Notes: generated by a model not told the origin, from the sequence alone. A stretch of DNA of 64,000 nt from Microbacterium maritypicum MF109 (GCF_000455825.1 NZ_ATAO01000179.1:62001-126000), one strand, 5' to 3'. Positions 7,835 to 15,382 are shown, counted from the stretch's first letter. Translations and numbers: made by a program.

Positions 7835-9178
7835 GTGTCGCTGAGAGACCTAGAGCAGATTCAGCACGACATCGTTGAACCACGAACTCGGGCATTGTTC
7901 GCCGAGATCGTCAAGTGCTATGAGGGCGGTGCTCATCGAGCGGCTTTGGTTTCACTGTGGATCGCAGTGATTGCGGACCTCACGGCAAAAATTCGCCACC
8001 TCGCTGAGTCCGGCGATGGTGAGGCCCGCGAGGTTGTCAGCGGCCTCGACAAAGCCTTGGCAAACCAGAGCGTGAGCAAGGTCCAGGAGTATGAAAGAAC
8101 AATTCTCGATGTTGCCGAGCAGCGTCTCAGCATGCTTTTGCCGCGAGAGCGAGTGGAACTCGAACGTCTGAACGAAGACCGGAATCTCTGCGCCCACCCG
8201 GGCTATGTCGACGAAGTTGAGTTGTTCGTGCCTGACGCGGAGGCTGTGAGGGCTCACCTAATCGCGGCGCATCGCGCTGTTTTTTCGCAGAGGCCGCTCG
8301 CGGGAAAGCGTCTGCTGGCCACGCTTGAGGCGGAGATCGAGGGCGAATCGTGGCCGAGTGACGCCGAGTACTTCCTGCTGAGGTTTCTCCGGCCAGCGCG
8401 GAACAGCGTCAAAGCCAATCTGACGAAGGTGCTGATCAAGCACAGTCTGCGGCCCCCGGACGGGAGTAACCGCACTGCGCGAAGAGCACGGAACTCAGTT
8501 GCTGCGATTTCCAGGGAAGCACCCGCCCTATTTGAAGAGAGCTTGGGGGCGGTGCTGCAGGCTTGGGAAACGTCCGCCTCGCTGGGGGATTCTGAACTAA
8601 TCCGTGCTGTCGGTGCATACGGAGCCGAGTCGGTTCTGTGGTCTGTGCTGCCTGGCACGGGAAGGTCTCGGCTTGATGCGCTGCTAGAGCGGTGTGACGT
8701 AGAGACGCTGATTGATGAGCGTTTCTTCGTTTCCGGGCCTCCTCGCGACGAGAACCTCGCCGCGAAGTATCAGCAGATTGTGTCTGAATTGAGCGTGGAA
8801 CAGGTGGGCCGAGCGGTTAGGCAATCCGTTCAGCGTCGGCCGTTTATCGATTCTTTACTCGCGCGGGTAGAGAGTTCCGCTAGCTTTCGGAATGCGGAGG
8901 AGAACCTGCGGCTGATCGAGCTGTGCAGCGCAAGCCTTGAACTTGAGGACGTGGTTCGTCTTCGCGAAGCCATCCAGGCTAACGCAAGGGACCAGGTAAG
9001 ACTCGCAGGGGGCACAGAGGCGATTCTGAGCAGCATCTATTCTGCAGCACCACCGAGTGCCGAGGTCGCCGTGGAATGGCGGGCGCTCGCAGATTGGCTT
9101 CGTAGACGAGGTATTGAGAGTGGCGATGAGTACTACCTCTATGAGGCCTTCACGGACTTGGTCCGAGGAGAAGGATAA
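7835..9178 (+). CDS. HEPN-like protein, putative RNase partner of the ATPase
   Basis: A 447-residue soluble protein. Its N-terminal ~150 residues resemble a HEPN domain: a helical CYEGGAHRAALVSLWIAVI segment (about 28-46) and, at 114-122, EDRNLCAHP, which contains R116-x4-H121, the R-x4-6-H signature of HEPN ribonucleases. The remaining ~300 residues are helical and unrecognised and could sense or bind a partner. The GTG start at 7835 is preceded by AAAGGAG at 7821-7827. Its pairing with the upstream ATPase and its place in a low-G+C island suggest a two-component abortive-infection or toxin-type defence system in which the ATPase controls an RNase. RNase activity is not established: other HEPN proteins are inactive scaffolds. 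Confidence 0.72.
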   Translation: MSLRDLEQIQHDIVEPRTRALFAEIVKCYEGGAHRAALVSLWIAVIADLTAKIRHLAESGDGEAREVVSGLDKALANQSVSKVQEYERTILDVAEQRLSMLLPRERVELERLNEDRNLCAHPGYVDEVELFVPDAEAVRAHLIAAHRAVFSQRPLAGKRLLATLEAEIEGESWPSDAEYFLLRFLRPARNSVKANLTKVLIKHSLRPPDGSNRTARRARNSVAAISREAPALFEESLGAVLQAWETSASLGDSELIRAVGAYGAESVLWSVLPGTGRSRLDALLERCDVETLIDERFFVSGPPRDENLAAKYQQIVSELSVEQVGRAVRQSVQRRPFIDSLLARVESSASFRNAEENLRLIELCSASLELEDVVRLREAIQANARDQVRLAGGTEAILSSIYSAAPPSAEVAVEWRALADWLRRRGIESGDEYYLYEAFTDLVRGEG

Positions 9179-9182
9179 CTGC

Positions 9183-9239
9183 GACATGCTGCAGCTTCGC
9201 TTCAACACTCGAGCGTCGGAGTCGTCGACGGGTGCGTGA
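9183..9239 (+). pseudogene. ychF: probable displaced 3' end of ychF
   Basis: In one frame this stretch reads DMLQLRFNTRASESSTGA then a stop. YchF proteins normally end in a DGDVVEFRFN-type sequence; the present gene reads DVVEFRIGNTSGGSK. The codons GAC-xTG-xTG-xAG-xTx-CGx align one for one with 6049-6066 (12 of 18 bases identical by my count). The stop at 9237-9239 overlaps the GTG start at 9232 of the next gene, which would have coupled them in the ancestor. The alternative is chance similarity over a short stretch. Confidence 0.5.
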
Positions 9240-9765
9240 TTCGAAGAGGGTGGTACCGACGTCTCGGTTAAGGCACCTCGCGCGGGTCACCCGCATCTGC
9301 CTGCTCATCGTCATCGTCGGGCTCGTGGTGAGCGGGGTCACCGCCTTCCCGCTCCGCGAGGAGTTGATGCTCGGACGCGACGTCCTGAACAACACAGGAC
9401 TCAGCGCGGTCTTCCCAGATCTCGCATTCTGGGTGCAACGGGTCGCTGAGGGGCTCGACGTCACGGGCACCGACTATCCGTTCCTCGCCTACGGCACGGA
9501 CTGGCTGGCATTCGCCCACCTGGCCATCGCGGTCGCCTTCGTCGGGCCGCTCATCGATCCCGTCCGCAACGTCTGGGTCACCATCTGGGGTCTGATCATG
9601 TGTGCGGGCATCGTGCCACTGGCACTCATCGCCGGCGCGATCAGAGGCTTGCCGCTCGGCTGGCAGCTCATCGACATCTCCTTCGGCGTCGTCGCGGCCG
9701 TGCCGCTGACGATCGCCCTCGTGCTGACACGTCGACTCGAGAGGTCGCGCATGAGCACCCGCTGA
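9232..9765 (+). CDS. hypothetical integral membrane protein
   Basis: A 177-residue protein with about four predicted membrane helices (near residues 22-40, 88-106, 112-135 and 148-168) and a short basic C-terminal tail. No catalytic or transport motif is visible and I do not recognise a family. The GTG start at 9232 is accepted because it lies inside the displaced ychF 3' end, the arrangement expected if the gene used to overlap and follow ychF. Codon use is typical of the genome, unlike the two island genes just upstream, so this marks the return to ordinary chromosome. Confidence 0.75.
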   Translation: MRDSKRVVPTSRLRHLARVTRICLLIVIVGLVVSGVTAFPLREELMLGRDVLNNTGLSAVFPDLAFWVQRVAEGLDVTGTDYPFLAYGTDWLAFAHLAIAVAFVGPLIDPVRNVWVTIWGLIMCAGIVPLALIAGAIRGLPLGWQLIDISFGVVAAVPLTIALVLTRRLERSRMSTR

Positions 9766-9810
9766 GAACCCGCGTCTGTGCACCACCCGCATGGGTGAAA
9801 GGATTGACGG

Positions 9811-11472
9811 ATGACCGCAACACTCGTGGCCCAAGGGCTGGCCGGCGGGTACGGCCACCGCACCCTGTTCGATTCCCTCGACCTGACCGTCACGGCGGGT
9901 GACGTCGTCGGCCTCGTCGGGGCGAACGGGGCGGGGAAGTCGACCCTCCTGAAGCTGCTCGCCGGTGTCGACGAGCCCCAGGCCGGCACGATCCGGCTCT
10001 CACCGGCGGATGCCTTCGTCGGCTGGCTGCCGCAGGAGCACGAGCGCATCGTCGGAGAGAGTGTCGCCGACTACATCGGCCGTCGCACGGGCTGCACGGC
10101 TGCGACCAGAGAGATGGATGCCGCCGCCGCTGCGCTCGGTGACCCCAGCCTCGCCGCTCCCGGCACAGACCCGGCCGACATCTACTCCGTCGCGCTGGAC
10201 CGCTGGCTGGCGAGCGGTGCCGCCGACCTCGACGAGCGACTTCCGGTGGTGCTCGCCGACCTCGGGCTCGACCTCGGGGGCGATCCGGCCGACGCGATGA
10301 TGACCTCGTTGTCCGGTGGGCAGGCGGCTCGCGTGGGCCTCGCCGCGCTGCTGCTCTCGCGCTTCGACATCGCGCTGCTGGATGAGCCGACCAACGACCT
10401 CGACCTCGACGGGATCGAGCGGCTGGAGGCCTTCGTGCGCGGACTCCGCGGCGGTGTCGTCGTGGTCAGCCACGACCGCGAGTTCCTCGCGCGCTGCGTG
10501 ACCCGCGTGCTGGAACTCGATCTCGCGCAGAACAGCAACCGGGTGTTCGGCGGTGGCTACGACGCGTACCTGGAGGAGCGGGCCACGGTCCGGCGGCACC
10601 AGCGTGAGAAGTACGACGAGTTCGCCGACAAGAAGGCCGACCTCGTCGCTCGTGCCCGGACCCAGCGCGAGTGGTCGAGCCAGGGTGTGCGCAACGCGAT
10701 GAAGAAGGCTCCGGACAACGACAAGATCAAACGCAAGGCGTCGGCCGAGTCGAGTGAGAAGCAGGCGCAGAAGGTGCGTCAGATGGAGAGCAGGATCGCC
10801 CGGCTCGAAGAGGTCGAAGAGCCGCGCAAGGAGTGGCAGCTCGAGTTCACCATCGGCTCGGCGCCGCGTTCCAGCTCCGTCGTGTCGACACTGAGCTCGG
10901 CCGTGTTCCGGCAGGGAAGCTTTCAGCTCGGGCCCGTGTCGCTCCAGGTGAACGCGGGGGAGCGGATCGGCATCACCGGCCCCAATGGCGCGGGGAAGTC
11001 GACGCTGCTGCGCGGGCTGCTCGGGCGGCAGCTTCCGGACGAGGGCACGGCGAGTCTCGGTGCGAGTGTGCAGATCGGGGAGATCGACCAGGCCCGCGCC
11101 CAGCTCGTCGGCACGCAGCCGCTCGCGGTCGCCTTCGAGGGGCTCGTGCCGGAGATGGCGTCCGGCGAGGTCCGTACTCTCCTCGCGAAGTTCGGACTCA
11201 AGGTCGATCACGTGATGCGCGCTGTCGACGAACTGTCGCCGGGGGAGCGCACCCGCGCCGGACTGGCGTTGCTGCAGGCGCGGGGCGTCAACCTGCTCGT
11301 GCTCGACGAGCCGACGAACCACCTCGACCTGCCCGCGATCGAGCAGCTCGAACAGGCGCTCGAGTCCTACGAGGGAACCCTGCTACTGGTCACCCATGAC
11401 CGGCGGATGCTCGCGACCGTGCAGACCGACCGGCAGTGGCGGGTGGAGGCCGGGCAGGTCGTCGAGGCATGA
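9811..11472 (+). CDS. ABC-F family ATPase
   Basis: A 553-residue soluble protein with two ATP-binding cassettes in tandem and no membrane segment, the ABC-F arrangement. The first Walker A GANGAGKST is at 37-45 with LSGGQAARVGLA and LLDEPTNDLD; the second is GPNGAGKST near residue 389 with LSPGERTRAGLA and VLDEPTNHLDL. A charged linker of about 80 residues rich in Lys/Arg/Glu joins them. Such proteins act on ribosomes, either as translation factors or as antibiotic-target protection factors; which applies here cannot be told. It overlaps the acetyltransferase at 11469 by ATGA, so the two are translationally coupled. Confidence 0.92.
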   Translation: MTATLVAQGLAGGYGHRTLFDSLDLTVTAGDVVGLVGANGAGKSTLLKLLAGVDEPQAGTIRLSPADAFVGWLPQEHERIVGESVADYIGRRTGCTAATREMDAAAAALGDPSLAAPGTDPADIYSVALDRWLASGAADLDERLPVVLADLGLDLGGDPADAMMTSLSGGQAARVGLAALLLSRFDIALLDEPTNDLDLDGIERLEAFVRGLRGGVVVVSHDREFLARCVTRVLELDLAQNSNRVFGGGYDAYLEERATVRRHQREKYDEFADKKADLVARARTQREWSSQGVRNAMKKAPDNDKIKRKASAESSEKQAQKVRQMESRIARLEEVEEPRKEWQLEFTIGSAPRSSSVVSTLSSAVFRQGSFQLGPVSLQVNAGERIGITGPNGAGKSTLLRGLLGRQLPDEGTASLGASVQIGEIDQARAQLVGTQPLAVAFEGLVPEMASGEVRTLLAKFGLKVDHVMRAVDELSPGERTRAGLALLQARGVNLLVLDEPTNHLDLPAIEQLEQALESYEGTLLLVTHDRRMLATVQTDRQWRVEAGQVVEA

Positions 11473-12023
11473 CGAGCGTCGTCATCGACAGCGTCCCGCA
11501 CGATCGGCTGACCACGAACGACCTGGCAGGGCTGCGGGAGCTTTTCCACGCCGAGTACTCCGCGGAACTCGGGGTGTGGAATCCTGATCAGCCCTACGGT
11601 TACGCGCCGCACGACCTCCATGTCATCGCCCGACTCGATGATGCCGTGGTGGGACACGTCGGCTGGGCGCGGCGCACCATCAGCGTCGGTGCAGCCGAGG
11701 TCGTGATCGCCGGAGTCGGTGGGGTTCTGATCGCCCCGCAGGCACGAGGAGAGCGGGTCGGCGCCCAGCTCATGGAGTGCGCAGCCGCATCGATGACGGA
11801 GGCCGGGGGCATCGCGTTCGGGTACCTCGGATGCCGTGAAGAGGTCGTCGCCTTCTACGAATCCTGCGGATGGCACCGCGTCTCTGCAGCGGAGCACTCG
11901 ATCGATCGCGCCGGTCAGCCCACCACGCAGCCTCCGGGGCCACCGATTCTGACACTCCCGCTCGGCTCCCCACCGCGCAGGTGGCCCGAGGGCACGATCG
12001 ATCTTCGCGGGCGGGCCTGGTAG
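11469..12023 (+). CDS. GNAT acetyltransferase, AAC(2')-like architecture
   Basis: A 184-residue acetyl-CoA-dependent N-acetyltransferase. The GNAT core is seen in VVGHVGWARRTI, the acetyl-CoA loop VLIAPQARGERVGAQLM (R/Q-x-x-G-x-G/A type) near residues 90-105, and EVVAFYESCGW near 123-133. The C-terminal IDLRGRAW and overall layout recall aminoglycoside 2'-N-acetyltransferases, but similarity was judged by eye and another substrate is possible. The ATG overlaps the ABC-F stop codon (ATGA), so the two are made together. An ABC-F plus acetyltransferase pair would fit intrinsic tolerance to ribosome-targeting antibiotics; that is inference. Confidence 0.8.
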   Translation: MTSVVIDSVPHDRLTTNDLAGLRELFHAEYSAELGVWNPDQPYGYAPHDLHVIARLDDAVVGHVGWARRTISVGAAEVVIAGVGGVLIAPQARGERVGAQLMECAAASMTEAGGIAFGYLGCREEVVAFYESCGWHRVSAAEHSIDRAGQPTTQPPGPPILTLPLGSPPRRWPEGTIDLRGRAW

Positions 12024-12180
12024 CGGCCGACTCTGCTGATCCGCTGCCGGAACGTCTTGCTGACCGCCGGGTCGGGATACGCTGGAACATGGCGGCTTCG
12101 GCCGCGGTTCGGTCGCTGGCGTCCACCGTGGACGTTCCGCCGGAGTTCCTGACCCTGACGGCACGAGGAGATTGACGCCG

Positions 12181-12756
12181 ATGACCGACACCCAGATCTT
12201 CGAGCCCGACGGCCGCGCGATCCCCTTCGTCGACGAGGGCGACGGTCCCGTCAAGCTCGTCCTGATCCAGGAGCGCGATCTGGCGGCGGATGTTCTCGGC
12301 GTCGTCGCGCACTACCTCGCCGAGGAGGCGGGCTTCCACGTGCTGCGCATCGGTCATCGCGCCGAGGTCAAGCATGAAGAGGTCTCGCTGGAGGATCGGG
12401 TCGAAGACGTACTCGCCGTGATCGATCACGTCGGTCTGGGCGACACCTGGATCGGCGGCCATGGCTTCGGCGGTACCGTCGCACGGGCCTTCGCTCTGGC
12501 CCACGCCGATCGCGTGAACGGCCTGGCCCTGCTGGCTGTCGAAGAGAATGACATTCCGCTCGCGCCGGTGATGCCGATCCTCATCATCCAGGGCACGAAG
12601 GACATCGACGCTCCGTTCGCAAACGGAGAGCAGCTGCAGTCGACGGCGCCGGAGCGCGCGAGCGTGAAGAGCATCGACGGGGCCGATCACATGTTCCCGA
12701 TGACGCACCCGATCGAGACCGCCGTGGTCATCGAGGAGTACCTCGACTGGGACTGA
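12181..12756 (+). CDS. alpha/beta-hydrolase-fold protein lacking the nucleophile
   Basis: A 191-residue alpha/beta-hydrolase-like protein. The nucleophile elbow, normally G-x-S-x-G, reads G93-H-G-F-G97, so the catalytic serine is glycine. A late histidine is present in GADHMFPMTHP. The strand-turn-helix pattern (KLVLIQERDL, LLAVEEND, MPILIIQGTKD) is otherwise well kept. It is shorter than the usual 260-300 residues, with a reduced cap. It may be a binding protein rather than an enzyme. The start at 12181 is preferred over a TTG at 12172 because GAGGAG at 12165-12170 is correctly spaced for it. Convergent with the LysR-HTH gene. Confidence 0.8.
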   Translation: MTDTQIFEPDGRAIPFVDEGDGPVKLVLIQERDLAADVLGVVAHYLAEEAGFHVLRIGHRAEVKHEEVSLEDRVEDVLAVIDHVGLGDTWIGGHGFGGTVARAFALAHADRVNGLALLAVEENDIPLAPVMPILIIQGTKDIDAPFANGEQLQSTAPERASVKSIDGADHMFPMTHPIETAVVIEEYLDWD

Positions 12757-12795
12757 GCACCTCGCCCAGAGGCCCTCGCCGAGCGACTTGACCCG

Positions 12796-13140
12796 CTATC
12801 GACCCTGACGCTTCTTGTACGGCTTCGGCTGCCCCTTCACGGCGGGCGTGCGGCCCTTGCCCTTCGATGCTTTGGCCTTTCCTCCGGCCGGGGCGGGTGC
12901 ATTGCGCACCGGCTCCGGAGCCGCGGCGACCTCTGCCTTCGCTTCGACGAGGAGGAGTTCGCCGACAGGGGTGAGCCGGGTCGGGCCTTCGCGATGGACG
13001 ATCGGATGACCGACCTCGGCTTCGAGCTTGTCGATCGACGTGTAGAGGGAAGCCAGCGGGATGCCGAGCTTTTCCGCCGCACGCGGGAAATGCAGTTCCT
13101 CCGCGAGGACGACGAAGCGGCGGAGCAGAGAGATCTTCAC
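12796..13140 (-). CDS. LysR-type HTH microprotein with basic tail
   Basis: A 114-residue protein. Residues 1-65 match the winged helix-turn-helix of LysR regulators (LLRRFVVLAEELHFPRAAEKLG and LYTSIDKLEAEVG). There is no effector domain: the remainder is an Ala/Pro linker and a Lys/Arg-rich tail ending in KKRQGR. It therefore looks like a small DNA-binding protein, perhaps closer in use to a nucleoid-associated protein than to a metabolite-responsive regulator. The stop is genuine and no downstream effector-domain remnant exists: the neighbour at 12756 is a convergent unrelated gene. No target is known. Confidence 0.8.
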   Translation of the reverse strand: MKISLLRRFVVLAEELHFPRAAEKLGIPLASLYTSIDKLEAEVGHPIVHREGPTRLTPVGELLLVEAKAEVAAAPEPVRNAPAPAGGKAKASKGKGRTPAVKGQPKPYKKRQGR

Positions 13141-13247
13141 GGTGGCCTTTCCAGAGTTCGCACGGGTGTGCGAGCTTCTTCCAGGTTACGCGGTGCAGGC
13201 AGACGGATGCCGCGACCCCATCGGCCGCGGCATCCGGAATCCTTCGG

Positions 13248-13547
13248 TCAGGCGACCTGAGGGGTGACGGCGAAGGACACGGAGCCTTCGTCGTCGACGC
13301 CGGCATCGAGGATCTTGTCGTCGAGTGCAGCGGCCGCCGACTCATCGAGGAACAGCCGGGTGCCGGCGACCTCCACGACCTGGTCCTGCGGCTCGGGGTC
13401 CGCGGCGACGAGCACGGCGAGGCGTGCACCGCCCTCGGGTCCCTGGGCCTCGGTGGAGTGGATGCGGAGCCCGGCATCCGGTGCGTCGGTCTGACGGCTG
13501 ACAAGGGTCGTCACGATGGCGGAGGCGTTGTCGGTGAGGGTGAGCAC
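13248..13547 (-). CDS. HesB/IscA-like protein without cysteines
   Basis: A 99-residue protein of the HesB/IscA (A-type Fe-S carrier) fold as judged by its pattern: LTLTDNASAIVTTLV, GLRIHS, and the C-terminal LFLDESAAAALDDKILDA. Classical IscA proteins use three cysteines to hold the cluster; this one has none, so it cannot bind Fe-S in the known way. The start is taken as GTG at 13547 because GGAGAG lies just before it; an ATG 10 codons upstream would add an MACPNRKESL prefix through the ribosome binding site. The function is unknown and probably differs from cluster delivery. Confidence 0.75.
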   Translation of the reverse strand: MLTLTDNASAIVTTLVSRQTDAPDAGLRIHSTEAQGPEGGARLAVLVAADPEPQDQVVEVAGTRLFLDESAAAALDDKILDAGVDDEGSVSFAVTPQVA

Positions 13548-13654
13548 GAGACTCTCCTTCCGGTTGGGGCATGCCACGGTCGCGGCATGTCCGGGCCACG
13601 ATGCCGGACCTCGGAGATCGTCTCAACCCCCTTGCGCGGATTCGGAGGAGGCTC

Positions 13655-14203
13655 TTACCCTGCTCGCAGGTTCTTGCGCAGAAACACCTGCGCGGTGCCG
13701 TCGCCGTCGGGCACCCGCTCATGCTCCTCATAGCCGCACGACTCGTACAGGCGGATGTTCGCCTCGCTCAGGCTTCCGGTGAACAGCTCGGCGACGTCTG
13801 CGCCCGAGGCCTTCTCGGCGCTCTCGAGCAGCAGCCTCCCGATTCCCTCGCCCTGCATATCGGGGGCGATCGCGATCCTGCCGATCAGGAGCAGACCGTC
13901 CTTCTCGACGTAGCGGATGGCACCGACGAGGCGCCCGTCGATGCGCGCCGTCAGCCCGGACTCGGACCGCAGCTCCGCCTCCAGCTCGGAGAGCGTCTGC
14001 GTCAGCGGCGGCATGTCGACGCTCCCGTAGATCGCGGCCTCCGAGACGAAGGCGGCGCGCTGCACGGTCAGCACCTCGCCGGCATCCGCGTCGCCGATCG
14101 GGGAGATCACGATCGCCGGCCGGGTTCTGCTCGGATCTTCGTTCACGGCGTCTTCGTTCACGGAGTCTGCTTTCACGTTGTCTGCGTCATTCACCCGAGC
14201 CAC
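13655..14203 (-). CDS. GNAT family N-acetyltransferase
   Basis: A 182-residue acetyltransferase. The core has RLVGAIRYVEKDGLLLIGRIAI, the acetyl-CoA-binding APDMQGEGIGRLLLE near 115-130 (Q-x-x-G-x-G), and a C-terminal NIRLYESCGYEEHERV, the standard GNAT strand 6 to 7 region. The substrate is unknown. The first 23 residues consist largely of a 5-residue repeat (ADNVK, ADSVN, EDAVN) from a 15-base tandem repeat and are not part of the fold, so the real start could be one of the internal GTG codons. Divergent from dps. Confidence 0.82.
   Translation of the reverse strand: MARVNDADNVKADSVNEDAVNEDPSRTRPAIVISPIGDADAGEVLTVQRAAFVSEAAIYGSVDMPPLTQTLSELEAELRSESGLTARIDGRLVGAIRYVEKDGLLLIGRIAIAPDMQGEGIGRLLLESAEKASGADVAELFTGSLSEANIRLYESCGYEEHERVPDGDGTAQVFLRKNLRAG
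14135..14185 (-). repeat. 15-bp tandem repeat encoding a pentapeptide
   Basis: Three units of 15 bases plus a partial fourth near the 5' end of the acetyltransferase gene, each of the form (G)(C/A)AGAC...GTGAA(A/C). Being a multiple of three, gain or loss of a unit keeps the frame and only changes the length of the N-terminal tail. Confidence 0.65.
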
Positions 14204-14285
14204 ATTCCGGGTCGCCTCCCCACGGTGTCAACCCCCTCGCCGCGCGTCGCCGCCCCGGCTAGCGTCACCGGTAGGAGGTCACACC

Positions 14286-14828
14286 ATGGCTGAAAGCAAG
14301 ACCACGAAGACCGGCGGCTCGACGAAGGGCGCGGCGAAGACGACCAGGCAGCAGAACGCGGAGAAGGGGTTCACCGCCTCGACGACGCTCGCGAACAACC
14401 TGCAGGCGGTGCTCGTCGACCTGCTTGATCTCGCGATCCAAGGAAAGCAGGCGCACTGGAACGTCGTCGGACGCAACTTCCGCGACACGCATCGTCAGCT
14501 CGACGAGATCATCGACGATGCACGGGCCTTCAGCGACACGATCGCGGAGCGCATGCGTGCGCTGCACGCCGTCCCCGACGGGCGCAGCGCGACCATCGCG
14601 AAGACGACGTCGCTTCCCGAGTTCCCTGCGGGGGAGGTGTCGACGACGGAGACCATCGACCTGATCACCGAGCGCCTCGAGGCCGCGGTGGGAACGGTGC
14701 GCGACGTGCACGACGCCGTCGACGAAGAGGACCCGACCTCGGCCGACCTCCTGCACGCCATCATCGAGCGGCTCGAGCAGTTCGCGTGGATGGTCAGTGC
14801 GGAGAACCGGAGTCCGGCGGGTCGCTGA
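14286..14828 (+). CDS. dps: Dps-type DNA-binding ferritin
   Basis: DNA-protecting, iron-storing dodecameric protein of starved or oxidatively stressed cells. The 180-residue product has the Dps ferroxidase residues in the classic spacing: QAHWNVVG, then FRDTHRQLDEIIDDA and a further acidic helix. A Lys/Thr/Gly-rich N-terminal extension of about 25 residues (KTTKTGGSTKGAAKTTRQQ) is suited to binding DNA, as known for other Dps proteins. The ATG at 14286 has AGGAGGT at 14272-14278. In-frame codons upstream are not needed. Divergent from the GNAT gene, the two sharing an 80-base intergenic region. Confidence 0.93.
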   Translation: MAESKTTKTGGSTKGAAKTTRQQNAEKGFTASTTLANNLQAVLVDLLDLAIQGKQAHWNVVGRNFRDTHRQLDEIIDDARAFSDTIAERMRALHAVPDGRSATIAKTTSLPEFPAGEVSTTETIDLITERLEAAVGTVRDVHDAVDEEDPTSADLLHAIIERLEQFAWMVSAENRSPAGR

Positions 14829-14854
14829 GCCCTCTCGCGTCCGCGGAGTCGCCG

Positions 14855-15382
14855 TCACTCGTCGGCGGCTCCGCGGACGAGAGGACGGCCACGCATGACG
14901 CGGGGCAGCGCCACCCACAGGGATACCACCAGGACGACCGCTGCGACGAGAGCGACGATCCCCGCCGTACGGTCCACCGTGAAATCGACGATCAGGGTCG
15001 TCACGCCGATGGTCAGGGCACCGATGACGACCAGGTCGATACGGACGATCCGGGCGGCGATGCGGACGAGGTCGGGCTTGCGACGGCGGCCGAAAAGTGC
15101 ACGATGCATCCCCACCGGCGCGAGTGCGAGGATGGTCGCCACCGCAGCGAGAGCGACGAGGACGACGTACAGATCTCGCTGGAGCTCGTCCATGTCGGTG
15201 AAACGCGGCTGGAAGGCGACGGCGAGGAGGAATCCGGTGAGGATCTGCGTACCGGTCTGCATGACGCGCAACTCCTGCAACAGCTCGTCCCAGTTGCGAT
15301 CCGCGCGTTCATTCGCGGTCTCGTCGCGTCCGTCGGCACGGTCGTCGAGACCGTCCCCACGACCAGATGGTTCTGATGTCAT
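14855..15382 (-). CDS. DUF6328-like four-helix membrane protein
   Basis: A 175-residue integral membrane protein of a family common in actinobacteria. A polar N-terminus of about 35 residues precedes NWDELLQELRVMQTGTQILTG, then helices near 45-62, 72-90, 115-135 and 145-165. The conserved ELRVxQTGxQxLxxFLL segment and FxxxxxxQRxLY block are family marks. Function is unknown. The start is set at 15382 since the frame stays open upstream into noncoding sequence without a good start. It is divergent from the small protein at 15452. Confidence 0.75.
   Translation of the reverse strand: MTSEPSGRGDGLDDRADGRDETANERADRNWDELLQELRVMQTGTQILTGFLLAVAFQPRFTDMDELQRDLYVVLVALAAVATILALAPVGMHRALFGRRRKPDLVRIAARIVRIDLVVIGALTIGVTTLIVDFTVDRTAGIVALVAAVVLVVSLWVALPRVMRGRPLVRGAADE

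Larger units (their letters stand above)
6067..9197. mobile_element. accessory island with ATPase-HEPN pair at the ychF 3' end
   Basis: Two genes of visibly lower G+C lie between the ychF stop and a displaced ychF-like 3' end. One sample line, 7741-7800, is 30/60 G+C by my count, against 45/60 in the ABC-F gene at 10321-10380. The left junction GAC-GTG-GTG-GAG (6049-6060) resembles GAC-ATG-CTG-CAG (9183-9194). No recombinase is encoded. The boundaries are approximate, and integration is inferred from the two ychF-like ends, not from a long repeat. Confidence 0.5.
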
